A model generated the notes under the pieces. That model saw nothing but the letters and a program-made list of their open reading frames with translations. It was not told the DNA's origin and searched no databases. Source: Pycnococcus provasolii (taxonomy: Eukaryota > Chlorophyta > Pseudoscourfieldiophyceae > Pseudoscourfieldiales > Pycnococcaceae). From it: a DNA stretch of 64,000 bases. Location: the NCBI GenBank assembly GCA_938743325.2, contig OW568887.1, positions 124,001-188,000 of the forward strand, read 5' to 3'. The position numbers and the translations under genes are program-made. Positions 9,490 to 21,131 of the stretch are shown piece by piece; position 1 is the first letter of the stretch; each line of letters begins with the position of its first letter.

Positions 9490-10714
9490 GACTGACTGCT
9501 GATGGTGGGGTGATGATGGGCGGACTGATGGCCCCGAAAGAGCAACGTTCCACAAAGGGGAGGGGAGCTTGGGGGCAGGCGGCCACCCCCCCCTGGGGAA
9601 AAAAAACCCCGACCAACGGCCCCGCCCATTCCCCCCCTGAATTCCCGGGGAGTTCAGATTTTCACCCCTGTCGTCGAACGAATTGGATCCACGACACGCA
9701 CGGACCGGACCTCCTCCCCTCACCACCTCCCTCTCTCTCAGACGCTCGCTCGCGCCAAATTCCGTCCCTCCAGTCTCCAGGCTCCCCGTTTTTTCGTTTC
9801 GACGCAGGTTTTCGACGCGGGGGGAGGCCTCGGTCCCGAGGGTTAGTTAGGGTTACGGGCCCGCCCGATTCCACGCACCTATTCCACGCCCGGCAGGCCG
9901 GACCCTCTGGCCGGACCCACTTCATTCCACTGGAGCATTTCGTCAGTAAGCTCGCCGTGCAGTGCCCGATAGTCAGTGGCATGGCGCATGAAAGTCGCGA
10001 ACCAATCGGAGAAGAGCTAATCGCGTTGATAGCATTTATCGAGCATCGTCAAGAACTTCTCGCGATTAGGTGTTGTGGCCGTACAGAACGCCTGCCCCGT
10101 CCCTGCCGAAGTCGTGCTCGTCTAGCTGTTCAACTGCTATGTATCCCAAGCTCTCATTGAAGACGGTCTGGACGACGTGCGTGTCCGCTGAATTGTAAAG
10201 CGCTGCCAGCTTGTTCCAGGCTTCGATCTTCCTCCTCTTGACGACGCCGCCGCTCGCGAGCAAGGCTAAGTGTTAAAGAAGTATGGCGCCGCGGGGGAAA
10301 ATAAATAAAAGAGAAGAGTGAAGGTTACTATGGGGTAAAAGTGAAGGGCGTGCCCGAGTGCGTCTCGGCGCGCCAGACCCTTCCAAGGGGAGAATAGGTC
10401 GAGAGAAAACTCCGACCTATATCCTGGTTAAAAGTCCAATGTCAAGGAGGCACCTCGACCTATTCCATATGACAATCTGTCATATGGGATTCCAAACTAC
10501 CCACAGCCCTCCATCTATATTCCAACTAACACCAGAGCCAGTGTGGAACGAGAGTCGTCCATCTTCCAATACATTATTCCTACCATCTGGGACCCATTGT
10601 TGAATGAGTCCCCATCCAACCATAAACCCTAAACTCCATCTGAACATCTCACAACCGTCACTCCCCCATGGCACAAATACGCCAAAGAAGTAGCAGTGAC
10701 ATCCCAAAAAAAAA
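9490..10714. other. gene-poor spacer next to the Copia fragment
   Basis: No confident gene. A minus-strand frame at 10066-10263 encodes a plausible-looking but unrecognised 65-residue peptide starting MLASGGVVKRRKIEAWNK; it may be an exon or fragment. A TTAGGG-like phrase sits at 9841-9855. A perfect 12-bp inverted repeat, GAATAGGTCGAG and CTCGACCTATTC, lies at 10392-10403 and 10454-10465. The phrase GAGAATAGGTCGAG also occurs in the LTRs of the miniature element at 58716-59629. Confidence 0.4.
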
Positions 10715-11815
10715 TTAGACGTTCAGATCTCCTCCAGAAATCAACACTTCCCTTAATCGATTGTGGTCAGCGAGACTGAGCTGTTTTGTGAAATGATCAG
10801 CCAACTGATCGCGGGTTCCAACTAGTTTGAGCGTGAGATACCTATCTCGTTCGCGTTCCCTGACAGCCCTTAAACGGGTGTCCAAAAATTTAGTCCGAGC
10901 TCCAAATAATCTATCTCGAACTATGATGACAGCAGACATATTATCTTCATGTACTATCGCTCCTTCCAATTCGGTGTCTCCAGGATCTCCAAGGTGCACC
11001 GGCACAGGAACATGGCAAAGTAAACCAAGATCAGCTAGCATTTGTCGAAAGACTACCGTGTCATCTGTCTCAGATGCAAGCGCTATCAATTCAGATTCTG
11101 TGGAACTTCGAGACGTTAACTTCTGCTTCTGTGACCTCCAACTAAATACTGCTGAAGATCCAATCCTATGACAAGAGCCAGTTGTTGATCTTCTATCCAA
11201 ATGGTCTCCGGCGAACTCAGCGTCAACGAATGCATTAAGTTTCAGGCATTCAGAAGAACTCCACAGCTTGTATGTCAATCCAATGTCGCGTGTCTCCCAT
11301 ATGTGCCCCATTAGTCTTTCGGCGGCAATCATATCCAGATCCGTCGGAGCTGACATTCCTTTTGCCAATCGAGTCGTAGCGAAAGCTAGGTCAGGTCTTG
11401 TTTGGCATGTAAGGTACATAATTGAACCCACAACTTGCTGAAATCGAGACTTTCCTTTCTGATCAAGAGGAACACCTGCTTTATCACTCATTGTGTATGT
11501 GGCTGGAGTTGACCAAGCTCGCAGTTTACTCATCTCAAAACGATCATTCAACGCATTGACGTATGACTTCTGATGCAGTTTGACAAAACCATCGCCATAT
11601 TCAATTTCCATCCCAATAGCTTGAGTCGGCTGTTCAGTTGTGGCAATGCGTTCAAAGGAATCTTCCAAATTTTTGCGCAAGTCCTTAGCACCTTGTTTAT
11701 CTTGAAAGAAACAAAGTATGTCATCGACGTGTGTAGCCAGCACCGATAGATTGTTGGCCTTTGCAGTCCCCTTATACCAAATGCAAGGATCAGCTGTACT
11801 GCGAATCCACCCATC
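10715..11815 (-). mobile_element. fossil Ty1/Copia fragment (part of reverse transcriptase plus RNase H)
   Basis: The minus strand encodes the C-terminal part of a Copia polyprotein. Recognisable parts are the end of the reverse transcriptase with the HVDDIL catalytic region, the SIMYLTCQTRPDLAFA connection motif, and an RNase H with FVDAEFAGD and STESELIAL motifs. Gag, protease, integrase and the first half of the reverse transcriptase are not present in this window, and I could not define two LTRs. The fragment is therefore incomplete. A 16-bp direct repeat (CATCTCACAACCGTCA) flanks it at 10645-10660 and 11812-11827. The surviving reading frame is long, which suggests moderate, not ancient, age. 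Confidence 0.85.
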
Positions 11816-12190
11816 TCACAACCGTCAAAGGCCTCGGCGCCTCGCGCTCGTCGTCGAGGCGTTCTTGAGGATCGTGCACGAAGACGCGCCTCACGAGGGC
11901 TGCCACGTTCACGAGTTAAGGTAGTTGGGAGTTACTTAAAGTTTACCTTTAGTCTATTATTACCTGACTGAGGCCTCGGGAGCTCCTCGGGAGTCGAGCC
12001 TCCTGAGGGAACGACGGAGTCCCGCCCAAGCGTGTATCCCCCTGGTAAAGACAAGAAGGGCTGAGGATAAGGACTTTCCGATTTGTGAATCTCCCTGTGA
12101 GCTGTGCCGAGTCACCCCCCTATATATATCTAACCTTCCCTCGCCGCCCCCCTCCCCCCCCTTTTCCACCACACCACACTGATCACAGGT
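11816..12190. promoter_or_regulatory. spacer and probable promoter of the plastid-like gene
   Basis: This is non-coding sequence between the Copia fragment and the next ATG. A TATA-like CTATATATATCT lies at about 12120-12131, some 60 bp before the ATG at 12191, and is followed by a pyrimidine-rich stretch. No other feature is visible. Confidence 0.4.
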
Positions 12191-13207
12191 ATGGCTTTGA
12201 TGATGGCGGCTCATCATCAGCGCACTTCTGGAGTAGGTCGTGGGTTGGTTGGTGTTGGAGTTGGTCGTGCTCCTTGCGTTGCTCGTGCTCCTGTTGCTCG
12301 TGCTCGTCGGTTGGGTGGTGGTGTGGTTCGGATTGGTGGTGGTGTGGATCGGTTGGGTGGACAACTCACACTCAGACTCAGACTCACTGCGAAGAAGGGC
12401 ACAGTCGTCTGTCGTCTGTCGTCGGAGAGCACAGGTGGTGCCAACCCCACAGGTACAGGTGTGTCCGTCTCCGTCGAAGGACCGATCGGCGGAATCGTAT
12501 GCGACGAATTCGAATGCACGTGCGGCCCGGACGTCGAGCGTACCATACGGCAAATTATGAGGGATACCGCCGACATGCAAGAAACACAGCGATCCTTGGC
12601 GCCGTACGCCGAAAACGTTCTGTACAGCGACGGCGTCGTGTCCTTCAAAGGACGCACCAACTATCGAAAGCTTGGACCCTTCTTCACCAGCGCAGAAAGC
12701 AGCCGAGGCACGGTGGACTTGTCACGGCAACCAGCGTCGACGTCCAACACGCAAGCAGCGCAACTGCTTTCCGTCAAAAGCGTGGACATGGGAGAGAAAG
12801 TTACGGTGGTGTCACGCGTGACGGCGGAAACGCCTGCAGGAGAGCTCGTTGTGCAGGTTACGGATCGGTACACCATGAACCTCATCAGCGGGAAGGTGGT
12901 TGAGCACGAAGCGAGCTACGAGGCGCAAGGTAATCCAGCGGCTGGCGCCGTGCTGCTGTCAAGGCGTGCCGCCACGGCGCTCAAATTCGGTGCGCAGAAG
13001 GCTAGCGACGTCATTGACAGCATCGACGAAGGAACGCAGTCGGGTGAAGACACGAACAACTACTACCCTGATCCCAACAACCCAAACAAGTTCTTCCAGC
13101 AGGAGGACACCACATTTTCCGACGGTGTGCAGATTGCACTCATCCTGTCCGTGCTGTACACGTTCGTCAAGGCTCTCATCTACGTCAACGAAAATGTCAA
13201 GATGTAA
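12191..13207 (+). CDS. hypothetical plastid-targeted protein, possibly NTF2/SnoaL-like, with C-terminal membrane segment
   Basis: This predicts 338 residues. The first 80 residues are rich in Arg, Ala, Val, Gly and Ser and nearly free of acids, as in algal plastid transit peptides. A conserved-looking core follows from about residue 105: FECTCGPDVERTIRQIMRD, then an aromatic strand region (VLYSDGVVSFKGRTNYRKLG) and beta-rich sequence with VVSRVTAET and ELVVQVTDRYTMN. The pattern (helix, then FKGR-type turn, then strands) resembles a lumazine/NTF2-like cone fold, but I cannot name a family. A single hydrophobic helix near residues 313-332 suggests anchoring in thylakoid or envelope membrane. 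Function unknown. Confidence 0.65.
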   Translation: MALMMAAHHQRTSGVGRGLVGVGVGRAPCVARAPVARARRLGGGVVRIGGGVDRLGGQLTLRLRLTAKKGTVVCRLSSESTGGANPTGTGVSVSVEGPIGGIVCDEFECTCGPDVERTIRQIMRDTADMQETQRSLAPYAENVLYSDGVVSFKGRTNYRKLGPFFTSAESSRGTVDLSRQPASTSNTQAAQLLSVKSVDMGEKVTVVSRVTAETPAGELVVQVTDRYTMNLISGKVVEHEASYEAQGNPAAGAVLLSRRAATALKFGAQKASDVIDSIDEGTQSGEDTNNYYPDPNNPNKFFQQEDTTFSDGVQIALILSVLYTFVKALIYVNENVKM

Positions 13208-13479
13208 AACAAATTGCCTCGCTAGCGTTATCAGCGTTGCGGAAAAGCCGGAATGGTTGCCTCCATTCTTCTCTCTCCCGTAATTTGGAGAGCGTCCGAC
13301 GGCATATCCCCGTCCCACCTTTTGCAGCATATTTTTCCGAGGGGCCGGGCACCAGAGGGGGGGGGGGGGGGGAGAAAGGAAAAAAAGGGCCGGCCTGCTT
13401 TGCCGCCAAATGGGATGAATGCGTTCATTTCCGCAATCTCAATTCTGGCGTTTCATTCTGAAACACTGTCAGACAATAA

Positions 13480-15697
13480 ATGTCTCACCCCTCCGTCATG
13501 TCTCCGTCGTCCCCCCATCACTTGATCCAGGGCGACGGCACGTTTGGCATGGATTCTTCAAATGCATTCGCAAAAGCATGCACCCCGCCTCTTTCTTCCG
13601 TGGGGTTGCAGTACTCCGCCGTCGCCATCATGGGACCGCAGTCGTCCGGAAAGTCCACGCTGCTGAACAAAGTTTTTGGAACGTCGTTCGTGGAAATGGA
13701 TGCGCAAGTGGGAAGGTCGCAAACCACGAAGGGTGTGTGGGTGTCGAAATCACCACGCATCACCGATAGTAACGCAACCGTGCTTGTGCTCGACCTGGAA
13801 GGATCAGACGGAAGGGAACGCGGCGAAGACGATACGAACTTCGAAAAGCAGAGCGCGCTGTTCGCTCTCGCCGTCGCGGACGTCCTTCTCATCAACCTCT
13901 GGTGCCACGATATCGGACGAGAACACGGATCAGGCAAACCGCTCCTGCGCACCGTCATGCAGGTCAACTTGAGACTCTTCAACCCACGCAAAATGACCCT
14001 GCTGTTTGTCATACGTGACCGATCGCCCATGACGCCACTCGACAAACTCGCCAAGCTGCTGACGGACGACCTCAACGACATCTGGGAAAGCGTCACAGCC
14101 ACGCAGGCACCGCCACCGCCTACGCTCAGGGAGGAAGGATCGGCAGGCGCAGGACGCGGCAGCTCGCTCAGCGACTACTTCGACGTGAGGTTCACAAGCT
14201 TGCCCAACTACGAGGAAAGGCCGGAGGAGTTTGCCGCCGAGTGCGTTGTCATGCGAAAGCTGTTCAGCCCAGACTGCAGCGAGTGCCTGTACACGTGGCC
14301 ACCCGCCGTGTCGAGCGGAGAGGGCGGTGGACGCATACCGGGAGACGCCTTCTTCTACAGCGCGTCGCAAATCTGGGACATGGTGCGCTCGAACAAGGAC
14401 CTCGACCTGCCCGCACACCGCATCATGGTGGCAACCGTGCGCTGCGACGAGCTCGTCGCCGACTGCCTCGATGCGCTCGCGGCGGACGACGCGTGGAAAC
14501 ATCTCCTGAGACGCTGCGAATCCTCCGTCGCCGGAACGACGGACAACGAAGGCGACTCGGGTCCGTTTGACGAAAGTGCCGCGGCGATCGGCGCGCTCGC
14601 CAGCCATGCCATCTGGAGGCAGCTCGCGTCGTACTCCACCAGCGCGGCGCACTTGGATCCAGGCGTCGTCAGCACCAAGCGGGCGGAGCTGCTGCGCAAG
14701 CTCGCCGACGAGGCGGCGCACCTCGCGTCGACCCAGCTTACGAGGCTGCGTGCGCGCGTGCTTGCGAAGTTCACGGAGGACGTGGCGAAGCTGCCAGACG
14801 AGACGTTTGGCAACGGAATGGCAAAGGCTGTGGCAGGTGCAAGGGATGCTTACCAGGCAAGCGCCGCGGCGATGCTGCCCTCGAGCCAAAATCTGGTAGG
14901 ACCCGCGCGCAGTGCCATCGCTGTCGGCGGTGACTCCAAGACCAAGGCTGCTCTCCCCGCGGACGTCGCGGCGACGCTTGCCGACGATGCTGGTGAGCTA
15001 GCACAGGAGCTCGAGGCTGCTCCCGGCGCGGCGGCAGCCGCTTCTGACGACGATGCGCGATTCGCGGAGCTGGCGGCGGAGGCGTACGGCCAGGCGGCGT
15101 TCGACGAGTTTGAGAAGGAGCTGAGCGAGAAAGCGGATTTCGCGCTGAAAGACCGCGTGGATGTCGTATACCTCGCGCAGGGCCGTGACGTCTTGCGCCG
15201 TGAGCTGGGGGAGCCGGTGATGGCCCTGCTCGACGAGTGCGACGTCGGCGACATGTGGCGTTCCATTCGCGGCTTGCGCGCATCTTCTGTGGAGGGCATC
15301 GCCGCTGCCCTGCGAGAGGTGCTGGAGTTGCAGCTCGAGGCACCCGAGGGGATTGTGGCAAAGTGTCTCGAAAGGCTCGACAAGGACGGCACGGAGGTGG
15401 TGCAATCAAAGTGCCTAGACGCGAGCGCAGCCGTGGCTTCAAGGGCAAGGGAGCGATTCACGCACGTGTTCAACCACACGGCGGACGGCACTCCCGTCGT
15501 CTGGAGCAACCTGCGTGTGAATGTCACGGCGAGAGCCACCGCCGCGCGCATGGCCGCGGCGCGACTGATCGCGTCGTACGCAATTCTAGACCTCGACGGC
15601 TCAAACGAGGATGCGCTGAAGGATGCGTGCGATTCGATGGAGGCTCTGGCGAAGGAGATGGCGCGTGCCGCCGCGGTGGAACAGCGTGCCGAGACTA

Positions 15698-15732
<35 letters not shown>

Positions 15733-16437
15733 GACGGCGGCGGCGGCGGCGGCGGCGGTGCTGACGGCGGCGATGGCGACGGCGGCGAAGGCACCACGGA
15801 GTCTACCGAAGATAGCCAAAGCCCGAGCGCGGCAATGGCGGTGTTCTCTCAGGCGTCGTGGTCGAACCTCGCCAAGACGAGCGATCAGCTGCTTGCTCCC
15901 GCCAAGGCGAGGCAGCTGTTTAAGCAGTGCCTGACAGACACGAGCTATCACGTCAGCCAGGCGTTGGCGACTCAGGAGGTTGCGCAGCGCGCTTCTTCGA
16001 CGCTGCCGCCGATGTGGGCGATTGTTGCCATGCTCGTGCTCGGTGCAGACGAATTTCTGGCGGTTGTGTACAACCCGCTGTGGCTCATCGTTCTGGGACT
16101 GTTCGCGTACGTGATCTTCAGGATGTACACAGAGCTTGAGGTGGAGCGCGAGCTGCGCAATGGCGGGACATTCATTGGAGGCATGGCAATCGCCAACAAG
16201 TTTCCCATGGTGATGAAGCGCCTGTTTGACGATATTCTCGATTCACTTCGGCAATTTGCCGAGATGAGCGTTGAGGGGCCGCAGCAAGATGGTGGTGGTG
16301 GTGCGGTGCCGGTGGAGGCGACGACAAGCTCATCTAGTTCGGAGCAAGTCGGTGAAGCAGGTGGCGGTGGCAATGCATCGTCGCGTGGTGCACACCTCAC
16401 AGGAGAGTCTGTAAGGGAGCGTCGCACACGTTCGTAG
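13480..16437 (+). CDS. SEY1: SEY1/RHD3 (atlastin-like) dynamin-family GTPase for ER fusion
   Basis: This predicts 985 residues from the ATG at 13480. The N-terminal GTPase has a P-loop GPQSSGKSTLLN near residues 50-61, a QTTKGVW switch-I motif, and DLEGSDGRERGEDDTNFE as the G3 region. It continues with WCHDIGREHGSGKPLL and a VIRDRS motif serving as the RD nucleotide-specificity element. A long helical middle follows. Two closely spaced membrane helices sit at about residues 843-882 and a cytosolic tail ends the protein, exactly the RHD3/Sey1 plan. The family mediates homotypic fusion of ER tubules. Two glycine runs coded by GGC repeats (about 15700-15790) interrupt the helical domain and are lineage-specific low complexity. 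Confidence 0.93.
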
Positions 16438-16538
16438 TCTAGTCTGGCAATACATAGGAAAACTCTTAGTAAAAAAAGACGTCTTGAAAAATCTTAAAAA
16501 AAGAAAAAAGAGGATGTTTCTTATGGGAGCAACTAAGG

Positions 16539-16675
<137 letters not shown>

Positions 16676-16795
16676 CTCTGAAACCATCCAACCGTCCCTA
16701 AAATCTAAACACAAAGAAACAAAATGATCACGTCAATCAATGATCGTCTTCGTCATCACGTTCCATCCATCCATCATCACAACTCCGTCATCTTG

Positions 16796-19232
16796 TCAGT
16801 CCGCCTTGATTGCATCGTAGATGGCACCGACGAAGGCTAAACTAACACGGAATCCCACGGCACCCGCGACGAGCGAGTAGACGAGGCTGGCGAGAAGCAT
16901 GTGTCCCGTCAGAACCATCATGTTGACGAAGTTTGTGCTGTAGTCGAAGCCAATGAGAAAGTAGAAAAGGAGTGCGATGAAGGTGTAAATGCCAGACGTG
17001 AAGCACGTCATGTAGCTGCGCCACCACCAGCGATAGTCCTCGGCGTTCAAACACCAGTACGTAATCACGATCCCCGTCTCGGCGATGACAGCCATGACGA
17101 TGAGGAACACCGCAGTGATGAAGCCGAACATGTAGACAAACTTGTTCAGCAAGAGACGACTGACGACAAAGAACGCCTGCGCGAATGACACGAGGAAGGG
17201 GAGCAGCGCGCCCACCATGATCATCATTGTGCCCGACCTGTAGTACGGCATCTCTGGTATCATACGAGGAATCGCATTCTGCTTGTGCGATATAGCAAAG
17301 TCTTCAGGTTCCTTGCGGTACGCGACGGTTGAGCCGAGGAACGTGAGCGGTACCGACACGATGAACCAGAGCCCGAAGAGCACGAAAAAAGTTCCAAAGG
17401 GAACCGCGCCTGAGCTGCCCTCGAACCACAGGATCGTGTTAGAGATGCAGAACACCACCATGGCAGCACCTGGCACGAGCCATGCAGATTGCATGGCGAC
17501 GCGACGTTTTTCAATTGGATTCTTGTGCAGCGCCTGATAAAGCCATGCCGACTTGTTGCCTGCGCAGTACGAGAGCACGCTGAAGGAGAACAGCCACGTG
17601 GACAGCAAAACTCCGCGGTTGCTGGGATTGAGGAAGCCGACGGCACCAAGCGAGATGGTTATGCAGATGACGTAGAACAGCTGCATGCCGGCGCCGTACA
17701 GCACACAAAGCAGTGTGGATTGTTTTGGCGGTCGGAAGACGTCGTGCGCCACGAGCTTCCATCCGAAATCCTCGTGAGTGGTGAGGAGTCCTCCTCCCGC
17801 TTCCTCGTTCAGTCCCTCGAGCATTTCTTCAATCTCTTCGTACTTGAGCAGATCACGGCGAAGGCTTCGCACGATCACGGCGGCGACGAGGAACGTGAGG
17901 CAGGTCGTCATGAGAAGCGAATTGGCAATCGTGTACCAGTTCGTGTCGATGTCGTGCGCACTCATCGACAGCAGCGCGTCCCATCTCGACGCCCAATTCG
18001 TTTCGGATGGAATCCAATTCACGGAGTAGGAGAAAGTCACGCCATCCTTGTCGTTCCACTTTTGCACGTTAACTTCCGAGGGATTGCCCATCTTTTTCTT
18101 GCATCCTCCCTTGACGGACTCGATGGTTGCGTAGATGCCGACGATTCGTGCAGTGTAACCATCGAACACTTCGGCGTTGGGATCCTCCAAAGCTCGGTGA
18201 TCCTGCACGCGAATTCCGTTGGCGTACACCGAGTACCTTGACTTGGGCAGTGGGTGGTAAAAGATCGAGAAGTTGATGTGGTTGAACACCGCGTAGTCGG
18301 CCTTTCCCGCGTTTTGTATCACGTCTTGGGGATCCGTGCCTTCTTCAAATTCGTCGCTGGTGTAGAGACGTCCATTTGGCAGGATTCTCGCCCCAAGTGG
18401 CAGTCCAAGTCCACCCGCGAACATGCTCTTGTGAACGCCGTCAGACGACGTGACGCCTGTCACCAGCCTTCCTTGGGTACCGCCAACGGCGCCTTCTGAC
18501 GCTGGCGCACTTTCCGTCAGCTCCACGACGGGCATGTTGTCCATGCGCATCGTCGCGTGGTACCTCTCATCCACAAGCTTCTTCCACAGTTTACTGCCCG
18601 CACCTTTCTTGTGGAAATTACGGATGGTGCATGTGGTCTGGCACGTTTCGTTGAGCTGCATTTGCATCTTGTACGGCGACGTGTACAGCACGTCACCCGT
18701 CAGCACCTCCCCAAGATTAGCGAGCGGCGATGACACCTTCGCAGGCACGCACATCGGCAGCTTGTAGTACTCGTAAGGCACCGTGGTACGCGTGCTGACA
18801 AGTCGCCCCACCTTGAGCGGCACGTTCTCACCCACGTCGAAGTTCTGCGGATGAACTCCAGGCTAAATGAATGAATTGATGAATGAGTTTCATCGTCGTC
18901 GTCGTTGTTGTTGTTGTTGTTGTTGTTGTCAGATCGTATGAATACTATGTGTCACTTAAATAAAATGCACAAACGCACACCACCAAAACAAAATATCAAC
19001 GAAAACCCAAGGAAAATCAACAAAACAAACAACAAACTGAACGACAACAAACGACAACAACAACAGAAGAGTCCCCCCCCTGAACAAAGTGAATAAACGT
19101 ACGTACCAGGTAGAACGCGTCAACGGAGACGACTTTATTGTTGTTATACTCCCAGGAGACTACTAAAGCACCAAGGAGCACAGCAGCAGTGACGCGATGC
19201 ATTTGCCGAAGAAAAAACGCAAACGGCGCCAT
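16796..19232 (-). CDS. TM9SF/nonaspanin (two exons, intron 18863-19106)
   Basis: The long exon (18862 to 16796) lacks the N-terminus expected of nonaspanins. A GT-AG intron at 18863-19106 (donor GTACGT, acceptor TTTAG) joins it in phase 0 to an upstream exon at 19107-19232. The join gives ...DAFYL+PGVHPQNFDVGENV..., the canonical start of a mature TM9SF protein, after a clear signal peptide (MAPFAFFLRQMHRVTAAVLL...). The product is 730 residues with a luminal N-terminal domain (STRTTVPYEYYKLPMC motif) and nine membrane helices. It ends in a short tail, YDAIKAD, whose KAD ending resembles the KxD COPI/Golgi retention signal of the family. TM9SF proteins act in Golgi/endosome sorting of membrane proteins. 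The intron holds a GTC/GTT microsatellite near 18895-18929. Splice sites are inferred from sequence only. Confidence 0.93.
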
Positions 19233-19572
19233 GGATTTCGATTTTCGATTTTCGAACTGACTGCTTGGGAAAAATCTGCCTGATTCGTCAACAACGGGCG
19301 AGAAGGTTCTTCGGCCGGAGTGAGATTTCACTCCTTGGCAAAACCCTACCCAGTACCCTACCCTAGGAAGCTAACATTTCGGAATTGGGGTTCGATCAAA
19401 CAAACTCCACATGAAATGGAAATGGTTTGTCCTTTTTCAAAACCCCATTTCTATTCATTCGAAATGCGTGCATAAAAGCAAGCGCGTCTCGGCGTCTGTC
19501 TGTGTAATAAGATGCACTGGAAGTGAAGAAACGCAATTTTAATTTTATCATCGTCACATCACCGTGGAAGGA
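19233..19572. promoter_or_regulatory. divergent promoter of TM9SF and WD40 genes
   Basis: A 340-bp spacer between two divergent genes. It contains the telo-box-like phrases AAAACCCTACCC and GTACCCTACCCTAGG at about 19341-19370, roughly midway between the two start codons. No TATA box is clear. Confidence 0.4.
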
Positions 19573-21051
19573 ATGGCGAACGCGAAGGATGGTGAACCGT
19601 GGGTGGAACTCCGTGCGCTCAAGGGGCATGATGATGTTGTGATATCGGCTTCATGGAGTCCAGACGGCACGCACATTGCGTCGGCGAGCAGCGACAAGAC
19701 GGTGCGTGTGTGGGACGCGGCGACGGGCGCGTGCGTGTCGACGCTCAAAGGACACACTGATTGTGTACTCTCGGCATCATACAGCCCGGACGGGAAGCGC
19801 ATTCTCTCGTCGAGCTCCGACAGGATAATGCGCGTGTGGGACACAACGCTCTTTGAGGGGCGGCGGCGGCTGGGTCCGATGGGCGCATACGTGTTGACGC
19901 TCAAAGATGATAAGGATGGTGTGAATTCGGCATCCTTCAGCCCGGACGGTATGCGTATTCTCTCCGCGAGCCGCGACAAGACGGTGCGCGTGTGGGACGC
20001 GGCGACGGGCGCGTGCGTGTCGACGCTCAAAGGGCATACGGGTTGGGTGGGATCAGTATGCTACAGCCCGGACGGTATGCGTATTCTCTCCGCGAGCTTC
20101 GACAAGACGGTGCGCGTGTGGGACGCTGCGACGGGCGCGTGCGTGTCGACGCTCGAAGGGCATACGGATTGGGTGAATTCGGCATCCTACAGCCCGGACG
20201 GCACGCGCATCATCACAGCAAGCCGCGACAAGACGGTGCGCGTGTGGGACACAACGACGGGCGCGTGCATATTGACGATCTACGGGAGGCATACGGATTC
20301 GGTGATGTCGGTACGCTACAGCCCGGACGGCAAACGCATTCTCTCGGCGAGCTCGGATAAGACGGTGCGCGTGTGGGACGCTGCGACGGGCGCGTGCATT
20401 TTGACGCTCAATGGGCATGCACTATTTTCGGCATCCTACAGCCCAGACGGCACGCGCATCATCACAGCAAGCCGCGACAAGACGGTGCGCGTGTGGGACG
20501 CTGCGACGGGCGTGTGTGTGTCGACGCTCAAGGGACACAATGGTTGTATATTCTCGGCATCCTACAGCCCGGACGGCACGCGCATCGTCACAACGAGCGG
20601 CGACAAGACGATTGGCGTATGGATACGGCGAGGATCGAGAGCTGCCGCCGGACCATCATCATCAAACATCGACGATGTCGCGTTCGCTGGCGAACGCAAT
20701 GCCGAGGAGGTGCGTGAGGCGAAGAAGCAAAAATTGGGAGTGGTCGACGTATGTGCAAGCCCCAACAACAACGGCGCCGGCGCGGCGGCTGAGACACCGA
20801 CACCGGATCCTCCCCCCTCCACCCACTTGCCGCTCATCCAACGTATCGTGCACATATTGTGCAAGGGTGCGCGAGCAGCCGCGACTGACGATGAGCGTAC
20901 CATGATCCGCACGACGATCGCGAAAGTCGGGAAAGGGAAATGCGATGCGGCAAAAGTTGCGACGTACGTCGATACACTGCCACAAGACCTCACCAGCGTG
21001 ACGGACGACGAGGCATTCGCGATGGCGATTGCTCTTTGCTCTGGGATTTGA
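19573..21051 (+). CDS. WD40-repeat protein with eight near-identical blades
   Basis: This predicts 492 residues from the ATG at 19573. Eight WD40 repeats occupy about residues 14-355, each of the form GH-(x)[34 protein letters not shown]. Several blades are nearly identical in both protein and DNA, so the array has expanded or been homogenised recently. Repeat 2 carries a GRRRLGPMG insertion, repeat 3 has DD in place of the usual GH, and repeat 7 is shortened. The C-terminal 130 residues are Ala/Pro-rich, then a small helical region ([20 protein letters not shown]) that I do not recognise. An eight-bladed propeller would make a protein-interaction platform; the partner is unknown. Such high-identity WD40 arrays are common in bacteria, fungi and some protists. 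Confidence 0.85.
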   Translation: MANAKDGEPWVELRALKGHDDVVISASWSPDGTHIASASSDKTVRVWDAATGACVSTLKGHTDCVLSASYSPDGKRILSSSSDRIMRVWDTTLFEGRRRLGPMGAYVLTLKDDKDGVNSASFSPDGMRILSASRDKTVRVWDAATGACVSTLKGHTGWVGSVCYSPDGMRILSASFDKTVRVWDAATGACVSTLEGHTDWVNSASYSPDGTRIITASRDKTVRVWDTTTGACILTIYGRHTDSVMSVRYSPDGKRILSASSDKTVRVWDAATGACILTLNGHALFSASYSPDGTRIITASRDKTVRVWDAATGVCVSTLKGHNGCIFSASYSPDGTRIVTTSGDKTIGVWIRRGSRAAAGPSSSNIDDVAFAGERNAEEVREAKKQKLGVVDVCASPNNNGAGAAAETPTPDPPPSTHLPLIQRIVHILCKGARAAATDDERTMIRTTIAKVGKGKCDAAKVATYVDTLPQDLTSVTDDEAFAMAIALCSGI

Positions 21052-21131
21052 ATATCCAGATGATTTTTTTGCAACTCAACTATTTTACATAACTCAAGAA
21101 CCATCATCATGCATATATATCTCTCTCTCTC

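Noticed and set aside
10066-10263. Separate short gene on the minus strand
   Set aside because: Sequence looks protein-like but is only 65 residues, unrecognised, and lies in a mobile-element-rich spacer.
13930-14889. Long antisense reading frame opposite SEY1 (also similar ones opposite the WD40, giant VWA and GH36 genes)
   Set aside because: These mirror codon bias of the true genes, show no domain and are compositionally odd (Arg/His-rich).
19618-20634. Regular repeats of about 126 bp that might suggest a CRISPR-like array
   Set aside because: They are WD40 blades in an open coding frame; there are no fixed-length spacers, and the organism is a eukaryote.
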